From: Apostichopus japonicus
Taxonomy: Eukaryota > Echinodermata > Holothuroidea > Aspidochirotida > Stichopodidae
NCBI RefSeq assembly: GCF_037975245.1
Contig: NC_092571.1
Location: 20,941,917 to 21,005,916 of the forward strand
Direction: 5' to 3'
Length of the DNA stretch: 64,000 nt
In this document: piece after piece, positions 1 to 12,485 of the stretch
Numbering within the stretch: position 1 is the stretch's first letter
Layout of the letters: the number at the start of each line of letters is the position of its first letter
The notes under the pieces: model-generated
Told to the model about the DNA's origin: nothing
What the model saw: the letters and a program-made list of their open reading frames with translations, nothing else
Databases searched by the model: none
Translations under genes and position numbers: made by a program

Positions 1-1460
1 TATCATAAATAAACTGAAAAATTTAGATAAAGTAGGTAAAAGAAACTGATTTTCCAAAACATTTTCAATTGAAATAAGTCTGTAAAAAAATATATGCAAT
101 CAAAAGAGGAAAAGAATTTCTACTAGTTTAATTAATTATTTATTTAAAGTAAATCTTTAAATTAAATGCTATCAACTTTTTTCTTTTAATGAAAAAATAG
201 AAAACGTAAGCTTGTCATCCATAGCATTGAAATTTGATTTTTACCTAGTAAGAATAGATTAGTTATAAATAATTGAGTATATCAATTTCTTCCTTTTATT
301 TCATTTTAAGTAAATGTAAAAGAAAAATACGATAATATCGGCAATTGTTATTTTGTTTTCAGAGAAATAGAAATTTCATTTCAAAACATTTATATTTAAT
401 GGTTTGTATTGTCCCTGTAGTATTTGTGAAGCATCATTGCTGTGTTACTGTTTAATGTTACTGTAATACTATGTGAGTATGCGCGTGCTATTTTATTATT
501 ACTGAATGCGTTTGACGTATGCTATATAGTGGATACAGTGTTCCCATAGTATGATTACAGTATTACTTTATTGTAATACTGTAGTATATTTGAAGCATCA
601 TTGCTGTGTTACTGTTTAATGTTACTGTAATACTATATATGAGTATGCGCGTACTGTTGTACTATTACTGAATGCGTTTGACGTATGCTATATAGGAGAT
701 ACAGTGTTCCCATACAGGGATTACAGTATTACTTTATTGTAATACTAGTATATTTGAAGCATCATTGCTGTGTTACTGTTTAATGTTACTGTAATACTAT
801 ATGTGAGTATGCGCGTACTGTTGTACTATTACTTAATGCGTTTGACGTACGCTATATACTGGATATAGTGTTCCTATAGTATGATTACAGTATTACTTTA
901 TTGTATTACTGCAGTTATATTATGGTAGTACTGTATTTCTATACTGTTGTATGAGTGTACTACTGTACAATACTGTTACTGTATATGATTGGCGTGTATG
1001 AAATTATTGAGTAGTGCTTCTATATCATGATAATAGTCAGACAGTATTACTATGGTATTACTGCAGTAATTATGTAATATTACTGTTCAACTATATTGTT
1101 GTATGCATGAGTTGATTGACGTATGTAGCTTGTATGTTAGAGTTATGGAGAGTATGTATATAAATTGAGAAAGTGGCAAAGTAACCCAATTCTCGTTGTG
1201 TGTGTGATGCCTATGACATAACATTGTAAACTTCACATTCATCTTAATCTCCAATTTTGTCGATTATTGTTTGGTTTTGTGTATCTATAAATGAAATGTA
1301 CAATGAACTTGAATGAACTGTTAATGAACTGAAACTGAGTGATTCGTTCACTTGATTCCCTACGTAACGAGTTTGTATTATAGTATTAGGGCCTACATGT
1401 TGTGTTATAGTATTATATGTTGTGTAATAGTATTAGCCTATTCTTATTTCTCGTTATAAG
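1..1460. other. Intronic DNA upstream of the first visible ABCG exon
   Basis: No exon is supported here. The stretch is AT-rich and ends in the splice acceptor (..ttataag) of the exon starting at 1461. It should be intron of the ABCG gene, because that exon begins inside the Walker A loop with a split glycine codon, so at least one upstream exon must exist. The only clear structure is the 164-bp tandem repeat at about 415-910, listed separately. Confidence 0.6.
415..910. repeat. Three tandem copies of a 164-bp unit
   Basis: The landmark GAAGCATCATTGCTGTG starts at 428, 592 and 756, an exact spacing of 164 bp twice. Each unit carries GTTACTGTAATACTAT, GAGTATGCGCGT and GCGTTTGACGTA in the same order. 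Decayed GTAATACTG-type words continue to about 1110. This is a local satellite in an intron with no coding potential. Confidence 0.9.
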
Positions 1461-1630
1461 GTTCTGGGAAGACAGTATTACTGACGACGCTGGCAGGTCG
1501 TCAAAGTTGTCAGGCAGGTACGGTTTTACTCGACGGGAACAGCTTGGACAAGAAACTTCGGCGAAAGATCGGATTCGTACTACAAGATGATGTCTTTCTT
1601 CCTAATTTGAGTCTACACGAAACACTGATG
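1461..1630 (+). CDS. ABCG exon: Walker A and Q-loop
   Basis: The acceptor is ..ttataag and the donor is gtaaga. The exon starts in phase with a split glycine codon and reads [14 protein letters not shown], then [21 protein letters not shown]. It holds the ATP-binding P-loop and the Q-loop. It ends on a codon boundary. Confidence 0.93.
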
Positions 1631-4600
1631 GTAAGAAGACATTTTGATTTATAAATATCTTGTCGAGAATGTGTTATACAGCGAGCATGGGTGGGAATAT
1701 ATGGAGTCGGGGGTAAGCGGGGGGGGGGGGGGGGCGGTGATTGAGAATAGAAGTGGACAAGGACAAGGCAAAAAGCTTCGATTTCAATCCTGATATCAAT
1801 TCTTGTGGAGAATCTATTGTTATTTAATGATGTGTTGTACAAGTTGCGTCGGTCTGATCCAGCTATGCACGTTCTATTCAAACTCATAAATGTCATATTT
1901 TATATGCAATCTAACTACGAAGAAATCTGAGTTGGTTTAATTTGGCTCTGAATTGTCCTAGACTTTAGAATTGTCTCGAGGTCGGACTGCTTTGTTCTCC
2001 GCGCTTAGATGAAGTCCAGGCGAACACAGTGTGAAGTATAGGATATATTCTATATAGTCCACCTCGCATGTAACCAATTCTTGACTAACATGATAGTCCT
2101 TTCTTATGGTTGGTCATATAAGAGTTTGGATACAGACTTGTAATCGAATGCGTACTCGCTGTCGATTTATAGTTCTGTACTCGTAGTCATTAGGTTGTAC
2201 TCACAATAATTGTACTCGGCACGATGGAAATCATGTACTGGTGGTACTCATTGCTTTGTACTCACCTACTTGGGACCGTGTACCCACAAGTATTTTAGGA
2301 CGCAAGTGATCAGTTTGGTCGTTCTATTTTCCTTTTTTTTTAAAGCCAGTACGTTTTATATTCAATGTAGATTAACAGAGCGTAGGCCTATTTCTTTTCC
2401 CACCCTGTCATCGTGTGACGTCATCCCTTGTCCTCATTACGAAATGACAAGATTATACCATTCTGCCGTATATTCTTATAGTGTTGAGTAACAAGGTTGT
2501 AATTAGGTATTTTAGAAACTTCCATTCCTCCCTTTTCCCACTCTTCTTTTCACTCAAAGAGGTAAGAATTGTGTACGATTGACGCCCAAAAGTGAGAAAA
2601 GCAACCAGAGAGTTCAATGCCTCGACACCTTACTTGAATGTTAGATACCGCACTGTCGCCGATTTGCCGGTACTTGGGTCTGTTGGTCAAGTTTTCTTTT
2701 AAACTAGAATCTCCTAGAATGTCATCGACCCCGTCGTGTTCAACTTTTTTGTTGCTTCTGAGGTTAGGTTTTGTTGTCGGGTTTTATGAAAGGGACATAC
2801 AGTTGTCATTGAAAACCGTTCTACAGTTATAGTAAAAAGAAAGAAACACTAGGAAAAGGTGCATAGAAAGTAGATAAATAAGAATAAACATCTGAAGTCG
2901 CACGAACAAATATAAAGGGAACCTCGAAATGACCTTAAATAGGCATATTTATAACAATAGGAAAGTACACAGTGAGGGTATGGAAGTTTACGATAATAGT
3001 GTACAAAGTACACGATGATAATATGGATATTATATTACAATGAAATGAAAGCAAATCATGGTAATATATGTACATGATGATAATGTAAAAGTAGTGATGG
3101 TAGTATAAACGTGCATGATGATAGCATAAAAATGCACGGGTTATATGTATTAAAGTGCATGGTGATGATATACGATTACGCAATAATAATGCACAAATAT
3201 ACGAAGATAATGTAAAAATATGCGATGAGAATGTAAAAGTACATGATGATAATATATGTACATGATGATTACATTAAAGTACATGATGATCATATATGTA
3301 TATGATGATAATGTAAAAGTACATGATGATAATATATTTACATGGTCATTATATAAAAGTACATGATGATAATATATGTACATGATGATTATATAAACGT
3401 ACATGATGATAATACATGCAAATGATGATTATATAAAAGTACATGATGATAGTAAGAAAGTGCATGATGATACTACAAAAGTACACTATGAAAATATGGA
3501 AGAATACGATAATAGATAATAATGTCAAAGACACAAGATGATAATATAAAAGTATCGGATGAAATTATATAACATAACAGAACACAATGATACCACAACA
3601 AAAAAACTGCACGATGTTGATACAAAAAGTACGAGAAATTCTCAAATTTTGCTTTACATTGATGCCAGAAGAGAGTTGAAAATTTCGGTCGATAATTTAG
3701 CCAACGCAATTGATGTAAGTGCTTACTTCATGATACATGAATTCCTAGATGCACTAAAAATTGCCACACATTATTAAAAGACCATGACAAAGACTTGCGT
3801 AAGGAGGTGTGCAATGAATGCAATAATGTTACTTATTAATGCACGTTGTATTCCATTTATAACTGATATGAACATATCAAAAGTTTGCGTGGGTGTCGAT
3901 CGACAAACGAAAATGTTTGCTATATGACGATAGGATGTGTTGATAAATGTCTGACTCTCAAAATGACTCGAACAAGTATTTTGATCAAAATAAATGTCAA
4001 GTTTTTAAAGAAAGAAGTCTTGGTATTTTATCACCTACTATAGTTTGACTTCAATAAAGCTACGATTACAGAATTGGGGTAAAGCAAACAGACACGGAGG
4101 TAATACACAACGATGCAGTAACTTGCTCAGCATGTAGCAATGACACAATATGTGTAACACAATATTCCCTCAAAGCTGTTGTAACTTATGAAAATAGCTA
4201 TTGCAAAGCCGACAAGGCAATATTATACCATTTTAATTTAGCATATAGCTTTCTCATTAAGGCACATCTATACGAATTTTTGGGTCATAAAAGCAGTCCA
4301 TTGAATCAAATAGATCTAGCCAATTAATTTGCTTACCATTTCAAAATTGGATGATAGTTTCTCAGTTAGTTTTCTATATAAGTTTTTACTATCAAACGAT
4401 GAGACAATTTGTGGTTGACTATTATACGTTTCGGGCATCAGCACGATTTTACAAATCTAGAGTTATTGGTAGAAGTTAATAAAGTTAGACAAGATGACTT
4501 GTTGAAATCCTTTTTCTACCCTAAAATGTCCATGCCATTCTTTTGCTTTCTGTCTGTTTTAAACAGTATACTGCCAGATTACGACTACCTTCGAATAGAA

Positions 4601-7600
4601 AGAGCGACGAAGTAGCGACCAGGGTAAGATGGGTGGAGACCAAACTGGATCTGATCAAGTGCAAGAACACCCGTAAGACTCCTTCAACACTTTCTTCTAT
4701 ATTTTGTCACACTATTCAACTGTTAAAGAAAACAGAAAAATTGGAAATTGCGACGGGGGAAATTATGTGCAGAATGCTATGCAACTGTGAGTTTAATACA
4801 AGAATGAAGAAATCGGTTAAAATCGCTTTACAATTGTGCGGTATATACTTAGGAGCGTATATAGCAGGATTGGTCACGAAATTACTATTGGGTAGTATAA
4901 TGAAAATTGTTATCCATCCGCGGGTGTCATCACTGAAGGATGTTCTAGGTACCCCCTTGACAAAAATGGAAAATGGGATATATTACATTATTTGAGAAAT
5001 AAAAGTTCTAAATGCGTATTGTCCTTGCAATCTGTTATGTTAAGGAATGCCCAATGACCTAATTATTATCATCCACTATTATCATTATCCATTTTCTTTA
5101 TTCAATTGGATATAAGTTGCTCATTATAAACAACTCCAGAAAGCTAAATAGAAGAAATATACCTCTCGAGTTTCGCATAAAACATGAGTGATTTCGTTAC
5201 TAAATATAGGCTAAAAAACACACCCAAGCAGTGGTTTCGAAAGGCATGTTTGGCCCTTTCGTTATCTCGTCCTGAAGTATATCATGAAAAATGAGAATAA
5301 ACGGTTATTTATCCCATATTTCCCCCTCCGCCCCTCTAATTGACACCCGGGACCGGAGCTTTTAACCATCCCTCTGTCCATGTAGCCCTTATACTTAGTC
5401 TTGAGAACACAGATCCACACAGATGTGCTTGCATTTTGAATAAAACAAATTCCTTCCATGTAAGCTCTTTAAGGGAGAAAACCATCATAAGCATTTATAT
5501 TTAAACTGCCAACCATGATAACTGGGTTTAATTCTCCTATCCTCAATATGACGTCATACTTTGCGATAATCTATCCGCTTATGTAAATCAGCCTTTTCAC
5601 TATTCATCTTATATATTCCAGGTATTGGAAATATCTCCAACCGGGGTTTATCCGGCGGTGAAAAGAAACGCGCTAGCATTGCCTGTGAATTGCTGCATCA
5701 ACCTGCCGTTCTGATTCTGGATGTAAGCTCACTTTCTCAGTTGTCCTATTCTGTAAAATATGTCAAAGATCTTGTAAAATAACGTTCTTTCCATACGTCA
5801 CGACTCTTACTCTATATGTCATGGCATCAGGGGGGGGGGGGGTGGGGGGTTTAAAGAGCCAACGGTGTGGCCATGGGCTCATTGAATCCGACTCCAATAT
5901 ATGGTTAATTCTGAGATATTTTGTAGGCTATATAAGACGTATAACCCCACACCTACACATGGATTCGCGCCTAGATATGCACTCGCAAAGCCAGGTTCGA
6001 TTCATAAGATAATTCATACACATATGTACACGACAGTTTATGAAGTTCTTGCGTAAGGAGAAGGGTGGGGGGGGGGGCAGGTGGGCAGGGAGGGGATAAC
6101 AAGGAAGGCGAAAAGTGACAATATCCTATTGCTATAAATACTCACAATGTCGTCACAACCGGCACACATGTATAGACACGTCGGATCTTTTCTTCTTGTT
6201 TAATTTTCAACAAATTTGGGTTGGATGTATAAGACTTGCTTAAGTCGTTTTAATTAATTTGAATTTCACTTTTTTTTCAATCTATTCCTTCCTTCAGGAA
6301 CCGACTTCCGGTCTTGACTCGGATTCTGCGTACAAATTGATTAAACTTCTTAAAAAGATAGCGATATCATCCCAAACAGCGATCGTGCTTTCTATCCACC
6401 AACCATCTAGTTCTGTCTTTCAACTATTTGACCGTGTCGTTCTTGTTCTCAATGGCGAGGTAAGTACCGGGGTAAACCGTCAAATGCAACTGGATTGGAT
6501 GTAGTCTGTACATATGTATATATATATATACATTAGAAAGCTAATCATGATGAACTAGTTATAAGCTACTGTTTTAAAACGACATTAAACCAATTGCAAT
6601 AAAAATGCCTTTAAAATATTGAATAATTTCTAAGCTTTATCCAGATATTTCATATTAATCTCATATTAATTCTTGATACTTATTTATATGCCAAAGCGTA
6701 GCAAACAGCTACACTGGCAAGTTTGCAGCAAAATTGTAAAATTGCAACCCAAGTAAAAGAAAAATGCCTAGTACTTTATATACGCAGAAACCTAAGTGTT
6801 CTCACTACGTTTTGATAAACTAAAATTCAAAACTTCTTACCACCTCGATACAAAATGTAACAAATGATCTTCAACGGGTGTATGCAATTATTTAATTAAT
6901 TATTAATAATTGTTCTTAGTAATGAATCTGTACCAATTTTAACGAAATAGCCAACGAAGTTAGTTTTATGCAGTGTCCCTATGTAACATTATATTTCAAA
7001 CAGTTCCTTACTCCCTCCGACTTCTAACACCTTTTATTTTTTCTATCAATCTTGTATAATTAAATCCCTTATATTATAATACCTGTTAACATTTTACTGA
7101 TGTTTATTGGTCCTCCATGACACATTTCAAAGACAACATTCTCGTTTCTGTTATATTCTCTCAGACGGTCTTCTTCGGCAAAGCTAAATCGGTCGTATCT
7201 TATTTTGGTAGCCTTGGTTTACATTGCCCGCCATCTTACAATCCGGCAGACTTTATCAGTAAGTAGTACAAACATCAAGCAATGTTCTTATCCACCATGA
7301 ATGCATGCAGTCATGCGCAGAGAAGGGGCTGTGGTGATTGGTCGATTCATTGGTCTGAACTGAAAATATCTTCCATTCTTTTGTATTGCAATGTTTGACA
7401 CTTTTGGACAAGATACTTGTGATACATAACTGGTGGTCCAGTCGTTGACGCTGTGCTCTATATTGCATTCATGTGTACATTTCAAGGCCAAAGTTATGTC
7501 GCGGTGTTTACTTCTAAAAATGTGTTAGACGGGAGGGTATAGTTCATGGAATGTCTTGTCGAATTCATCCCTTTAATAAGTGAATACTAATATAGGGATG

Positions 7601-9219
7601 GTAAGCCATGTGGTCTTTGCGGTACCCCCCCACCCCCACCATAACCCACTTCTTACAGTTGCAACAATACGTCATCGACATATTTGAAACACATGTCGTC
7701 ATTTCTGATGTCAAGTCACACTATACAGTGTCCGATATTCGAAAAGAGAATACCGTCCTCCAAATACCGCCCCATTTCAAGAAGTTATGCACGTGCAGCA
7801 TCGTGTAAAAGTCTCCCTGGCATTGGAATTCAACATAATGATAATGAAAATATGGTATCACTTTCGTAGCCGCATTCAATGGAAGACATTTATTTCATTT
7901 TCAGTGGAAAAGTTGAAGGGAACATCGGAAGAGGTTAAACGGCTGCAGAATGGACCTCACCGAAGAAAAGAAAATGCTATAAATACTACGACAACAAGCA
8001 TTAATCCATCCTTATTTGTGGTTATGGATGGCAGGAACCTGAGATTGCAGAGCAGAAGAGAGTCAGTAATGAGCGTAGATATCCTCAGGTATTTTAATGA
8101 GGATTATAGAAGTACCCCCTCAGTTGGTGATAGCTCAGAGTCTGCTATTTTCAGGTGTACGAAAATCCGCCGTTTATTTAGAAGACTTTGCCGAAAAAGA
8201 AGTGACGGATGGGGTGTTCCAACTGCTCAACCGTACGACGAAAGTTACCCAACTTCATTCTTGGAACAATACTTTCTATTAACTCGCAGAAGCTTTCGAC
8301 ATTCGTCGAAAGCGGTCTTGTCAACCTTGGAAATCATTCGACATATTTGCCAAGCGGTTATTGTCGGCCTTCTTTGGTTTCAAGTCGAATTGAGCGAAGA
8401 TAGGATTGGTGACATACAAGCTGTGGTGAGTAACGTCTTGTTTCGGCTTCCGTATATATATATATATATATATATATACGGACACAAATATATATATATA
8501 CGGGCACAAAATTAACTGCCTATCCAAAAATGTTATTTACCTCATTTACTGCAATATTTGTAACTTACAATACATTGGAGAGTCAAAAAACACTCTTAGA
8601 ATGAGAATGACACAACATAGATCGGCGATCAAAACAAAAAAGATCTACCAACCTGTTGCAAATCACTTCAATCTCCAAAATCATTCAATTGAGAATTTGC
8701 GTGTTATTGCCATTGACCAGAACGATTCTTGGACAGATAAATCTAGGAAAGCGAAAGAAAATTTTTGGGAACTAAACCTAAAGACCACGGCACCATTCGG
8801 TTTAAACATCAGAAACGATTTGCCGTCCCAGATAAACCAAAACAATTCCTTTACAATTACGACGGAATCGGATTAAAATAATCCGACTCGGATTAAAATA
8901 ATCCGACTCGGATTAAAATAATCCGAATTTCTAAAACTTCCGCTCAATTCAGCAGAAATCAGTAAGTCGTTTTGCCTTTACAACCATGCCGACATCTTCT
9001 CTATAAAATAGTTTCAATTCCTGCTACTCCTTGTCACTTTCGGTGATCATGCACTGAAGAAGAGCTAGTTTTGCTCGAAAGCTCTGCAAAAACCAAACAT
9101 TGGCTGTGTTACTTCCAATCACTTACCTAATTCAATTATTGTATCTCACTCGAGATCCAGCCTTTCTCTAAATGCAGCATAGTTGTTTAACAGTTTTTCC
9201 GTTATTCCTATATATATAC

Positions 9220-9285
<66 letters not shown>

Positions 9286-12200
9286 AATCACTTTTGGCTT
9301 TATATCATTATCATTTTTGACATAACGCATTACTTGACATGGCATACATTGGACGAATTACTGATAAATTCAAACTATGTTTAAACCAGTTCAAAGCCAA
9401 CAACATCTGGAGCCCTAAAGTATCATATGCTTGCCACTCCCTCCTTTTTTCAATTTTGTTGGCACAACCCGAAAAATAAAGTTGGTATGTCTTGCCTGCA
9501 AGTAGCTGTCATGGAGGCACTCAGACATAAGATGCTCTATTTTATTGTTTGTTGCCTCTGCTACGCACAGTTTTGAATTAGTGTTGAATTTTCAACTGTT
9601 AATGTTAAGCTTAACATACGTGTTATATATTTAGGTACCATACACTGGATATTTATTTTGTCTGTTAGTGGGGGATTGATTCCCCTGTAAAACTTCATAA
9701 TTGGAAGAATAATCCTGATTGTCTTTACGTCTGTCTGTTTGAGTCGGTGTGGGTGGGTGGGTATGTGGAGTTAAAGGAGGGGGGGGGGGGGAGGAGGTTG
9801 GAAACCAAACGGTTCATTGCGAAGGCGACTATGTTCTTTCAGTTTTCTTGATTAAAACGTAACTTATTGCTGACAAATATATTTAATTTAAATAAGGAAC
9901 GTTATTAAAAGAGATTTATTTTTTGTTGTCTTTTCTAGATGTTTTTCTGCGTCATCTACTGGGGATTTGAATCGATTTATCAAGCAATATCCACATGTAA
10001 GTCCTATACACAAACTATATAGTCAGTGGCGCAACCTGGGAGGGTGATGGAGATGTGGTGGGGGGGGGGGGTGAGGTAGTGAGAGGGAACGAGCGGAGGT
10101 GGACAGTAGCTTTATTTGTATCATGACAACTTCTTGTTCATATGTTTGTTAATCATTTTTGTGCGTAAGGGGGCATTCTTTTGATCACACCATTATTGTA
10201 TATGTCTATATTAGCACGCATACCATATTATGTCATGAGATATACTGTAGTGTCGTTGTTCGATATTGTGACATATATGTGATCAGGGCGTACAGTCAAA
10301 GCTAGAAACCTTTCTGAGAACACCAGTCCAATGGTGAAAGCTTTATCCCCACGGTTACCGTATAGTGGCGAATCCACAGAGGGATCACTGGGGACCGTAC
10401 CCCTCCCCCCTTTAAAAATTGGTTGGCACTAAAAGATACCAAGAAATAAGGTACAGAAGGAATCAATTTTACCAAGCATCGTACGCGTGTATTCCTTACA
10501 TTTTATTGATACTTCCTTATCTACCGCCCTCATTTTCTCCCGTCTTTGGACAAATGCTGGACCCGCCATTGACCCCTCGTTGTCCGATACACGGTAACAG
10601 TAAATACAAACATGCATACAGAATGTAACGCCGATAAACCATGAAAATAATATTTGTTTCACTGACTGGGTTAGTTACAATTGATTTACAATCCCTTACA
10701 TTAAAGCAATGATAGCGAAGTTTAGAAAAAATCATTGAACTATTCTCAACTCTTTTCATTTTTTGCCGTATACAAAAGATATTTGGGTACTTTTTTCTTA
10801 TCATTCCTTTTGTTATCTCTCTTTACCCTACTTTTAATCTAGTCAAACAGATGAACAAATATATATATATAAGAAAATAAATAAAAACTGAAATACTGCC
10901 GACGTAGTGGCGTATCGTCCCACCCCTTCTTATTCTTACATAGTATCTACATCAAAAGCGTGTCACAAAATCAAATCGCTGGGTGTGAAATTGGAAAACA
11001 TCAAACATTAGTGTGATCCACCATGATAACACTGTTGATCTGTGTGGAAGCCAATGTTGTACTTTGTACATTCACTTTCAAGTTTGTACGGAAGCGGTAG
11101 TCTTAAAAAATAAAATAATGTATAATACCGTCATTATGACACGAAGCAAACAGTAGTACCACGTGAGATGATTAAGTTCATAACAATACAGTTGAAAGTA
11201 GTCTCATAACAAGAATCAATAAATTAAACAACGTCAGTTCGGCTCGCTTTGATGTACATTTGCCATACGGCGGTAACTCAAATAAATCATGTTTTATAAA
11301 AGTACATGCGATGTGTCATACAATAGCCAACCTTTTGTCTTGAAAATCAACGAAAATGATATATTTTTATTTACAGTCGCAAACATCATTTCAAAAACAA
11401 TCTTCGGTTAGCCTATTTTAAACGCGACACCGACATTTATTATTTTGGGCCTATATGTGAATTACAACGTACGGCCGTTATTTGTGATAAGTCCTAACTA
11501 TATTTACAACTGATATCAAGATATGATGATTTATAGAGGCAAGGATGGTCGTAGCATGGGGTAGGGTTTGGGCTCGATTGGGGGTGTAAGTGGATTTTAA
11601 TGACTTCGCATATCTGATAACGTACAATACATGACTACTTCTTTTATGAGGAAGTGCGGTTGGACACTAGGAAATTATCCCCCTCCCACCACCCTTCTCC
11701 CTCCATTTAATCGTTCCTATATATAGCCTAACCAAGAATTACTCGTCACTTTGTATTATTCTAACAGTTCCATCAGAGCATGACGTCATCGACAAGGAAC
11801 GCGCCTCGGGGTCATACAGATTGTCCTCCTATTATCTTGCTAAGATGACCAGCGAGTTACCATTGGTCATCGTTATGCCCACCATCTTCTTTGCAATTGT
11901 TTATTGGTTGAGTCTCTGGAACAGTAATCTTTTGGGATTCTTCCTCTCCTGGGGATTTATCGTTCTAGATGCATTGGTTGCGCAAGTGAGTACAGTTTAT
12001 ATATAGAGATTTATATATATATCTGTTCTAGATTTTCCTTCTCATAACGTTTTCAATTATATATATTCATTTGCATTTGTCGTTTACCTCCATTTCATTA
12101 ACAAAAGTCTGTTCAAAGTATCTCTTTCGAGATCCGGCTGTAGGAATCACAAATGACTTCGAGTTGGTTAGAATCATGTTCGATCTCTATAGAGAAAGGC

Positions 12201-12418
12201 AAATATGTCACCAAAACAGAATTAGTATTGTTCAGGAGACAAACGCCTACAGTGGACTTACGACCTTCCTTACCGGTTTCGAACCTCTGGACAAACAATC
12301 AGTGTCCATAGCCTAGTGGGTAAGGTCTCCCCATATAAAGCGGGGGGCCCGGGTTCGAATCCCGGTGGAGGATGGAAGTTTTTTCACTGTTCTGGATTTT
12401 CCTTCTCATTACGTTTTC

Positions 12419-12485
<67 letters not shown>

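Noticed and set aside
3150-3709. Several minus-strand frames rich in Tyr, His and Ile
   Set aside because: They arise from the ATGATGATAATATA tandem repeat and carry no domain or splice logic.
4543-4995. 150-aa open frame
   Set aside because: Only 4567-4672 is a real ABCG exon; the rest is read-through past the gtaaga donor into the intron, which happens to lack stops.
12306-12376. tRNA gene
   Set aside because: A- and B-boxes are present, but the acceptor stem does not pair and a SINE body and tail follow, so it is a SINE head.
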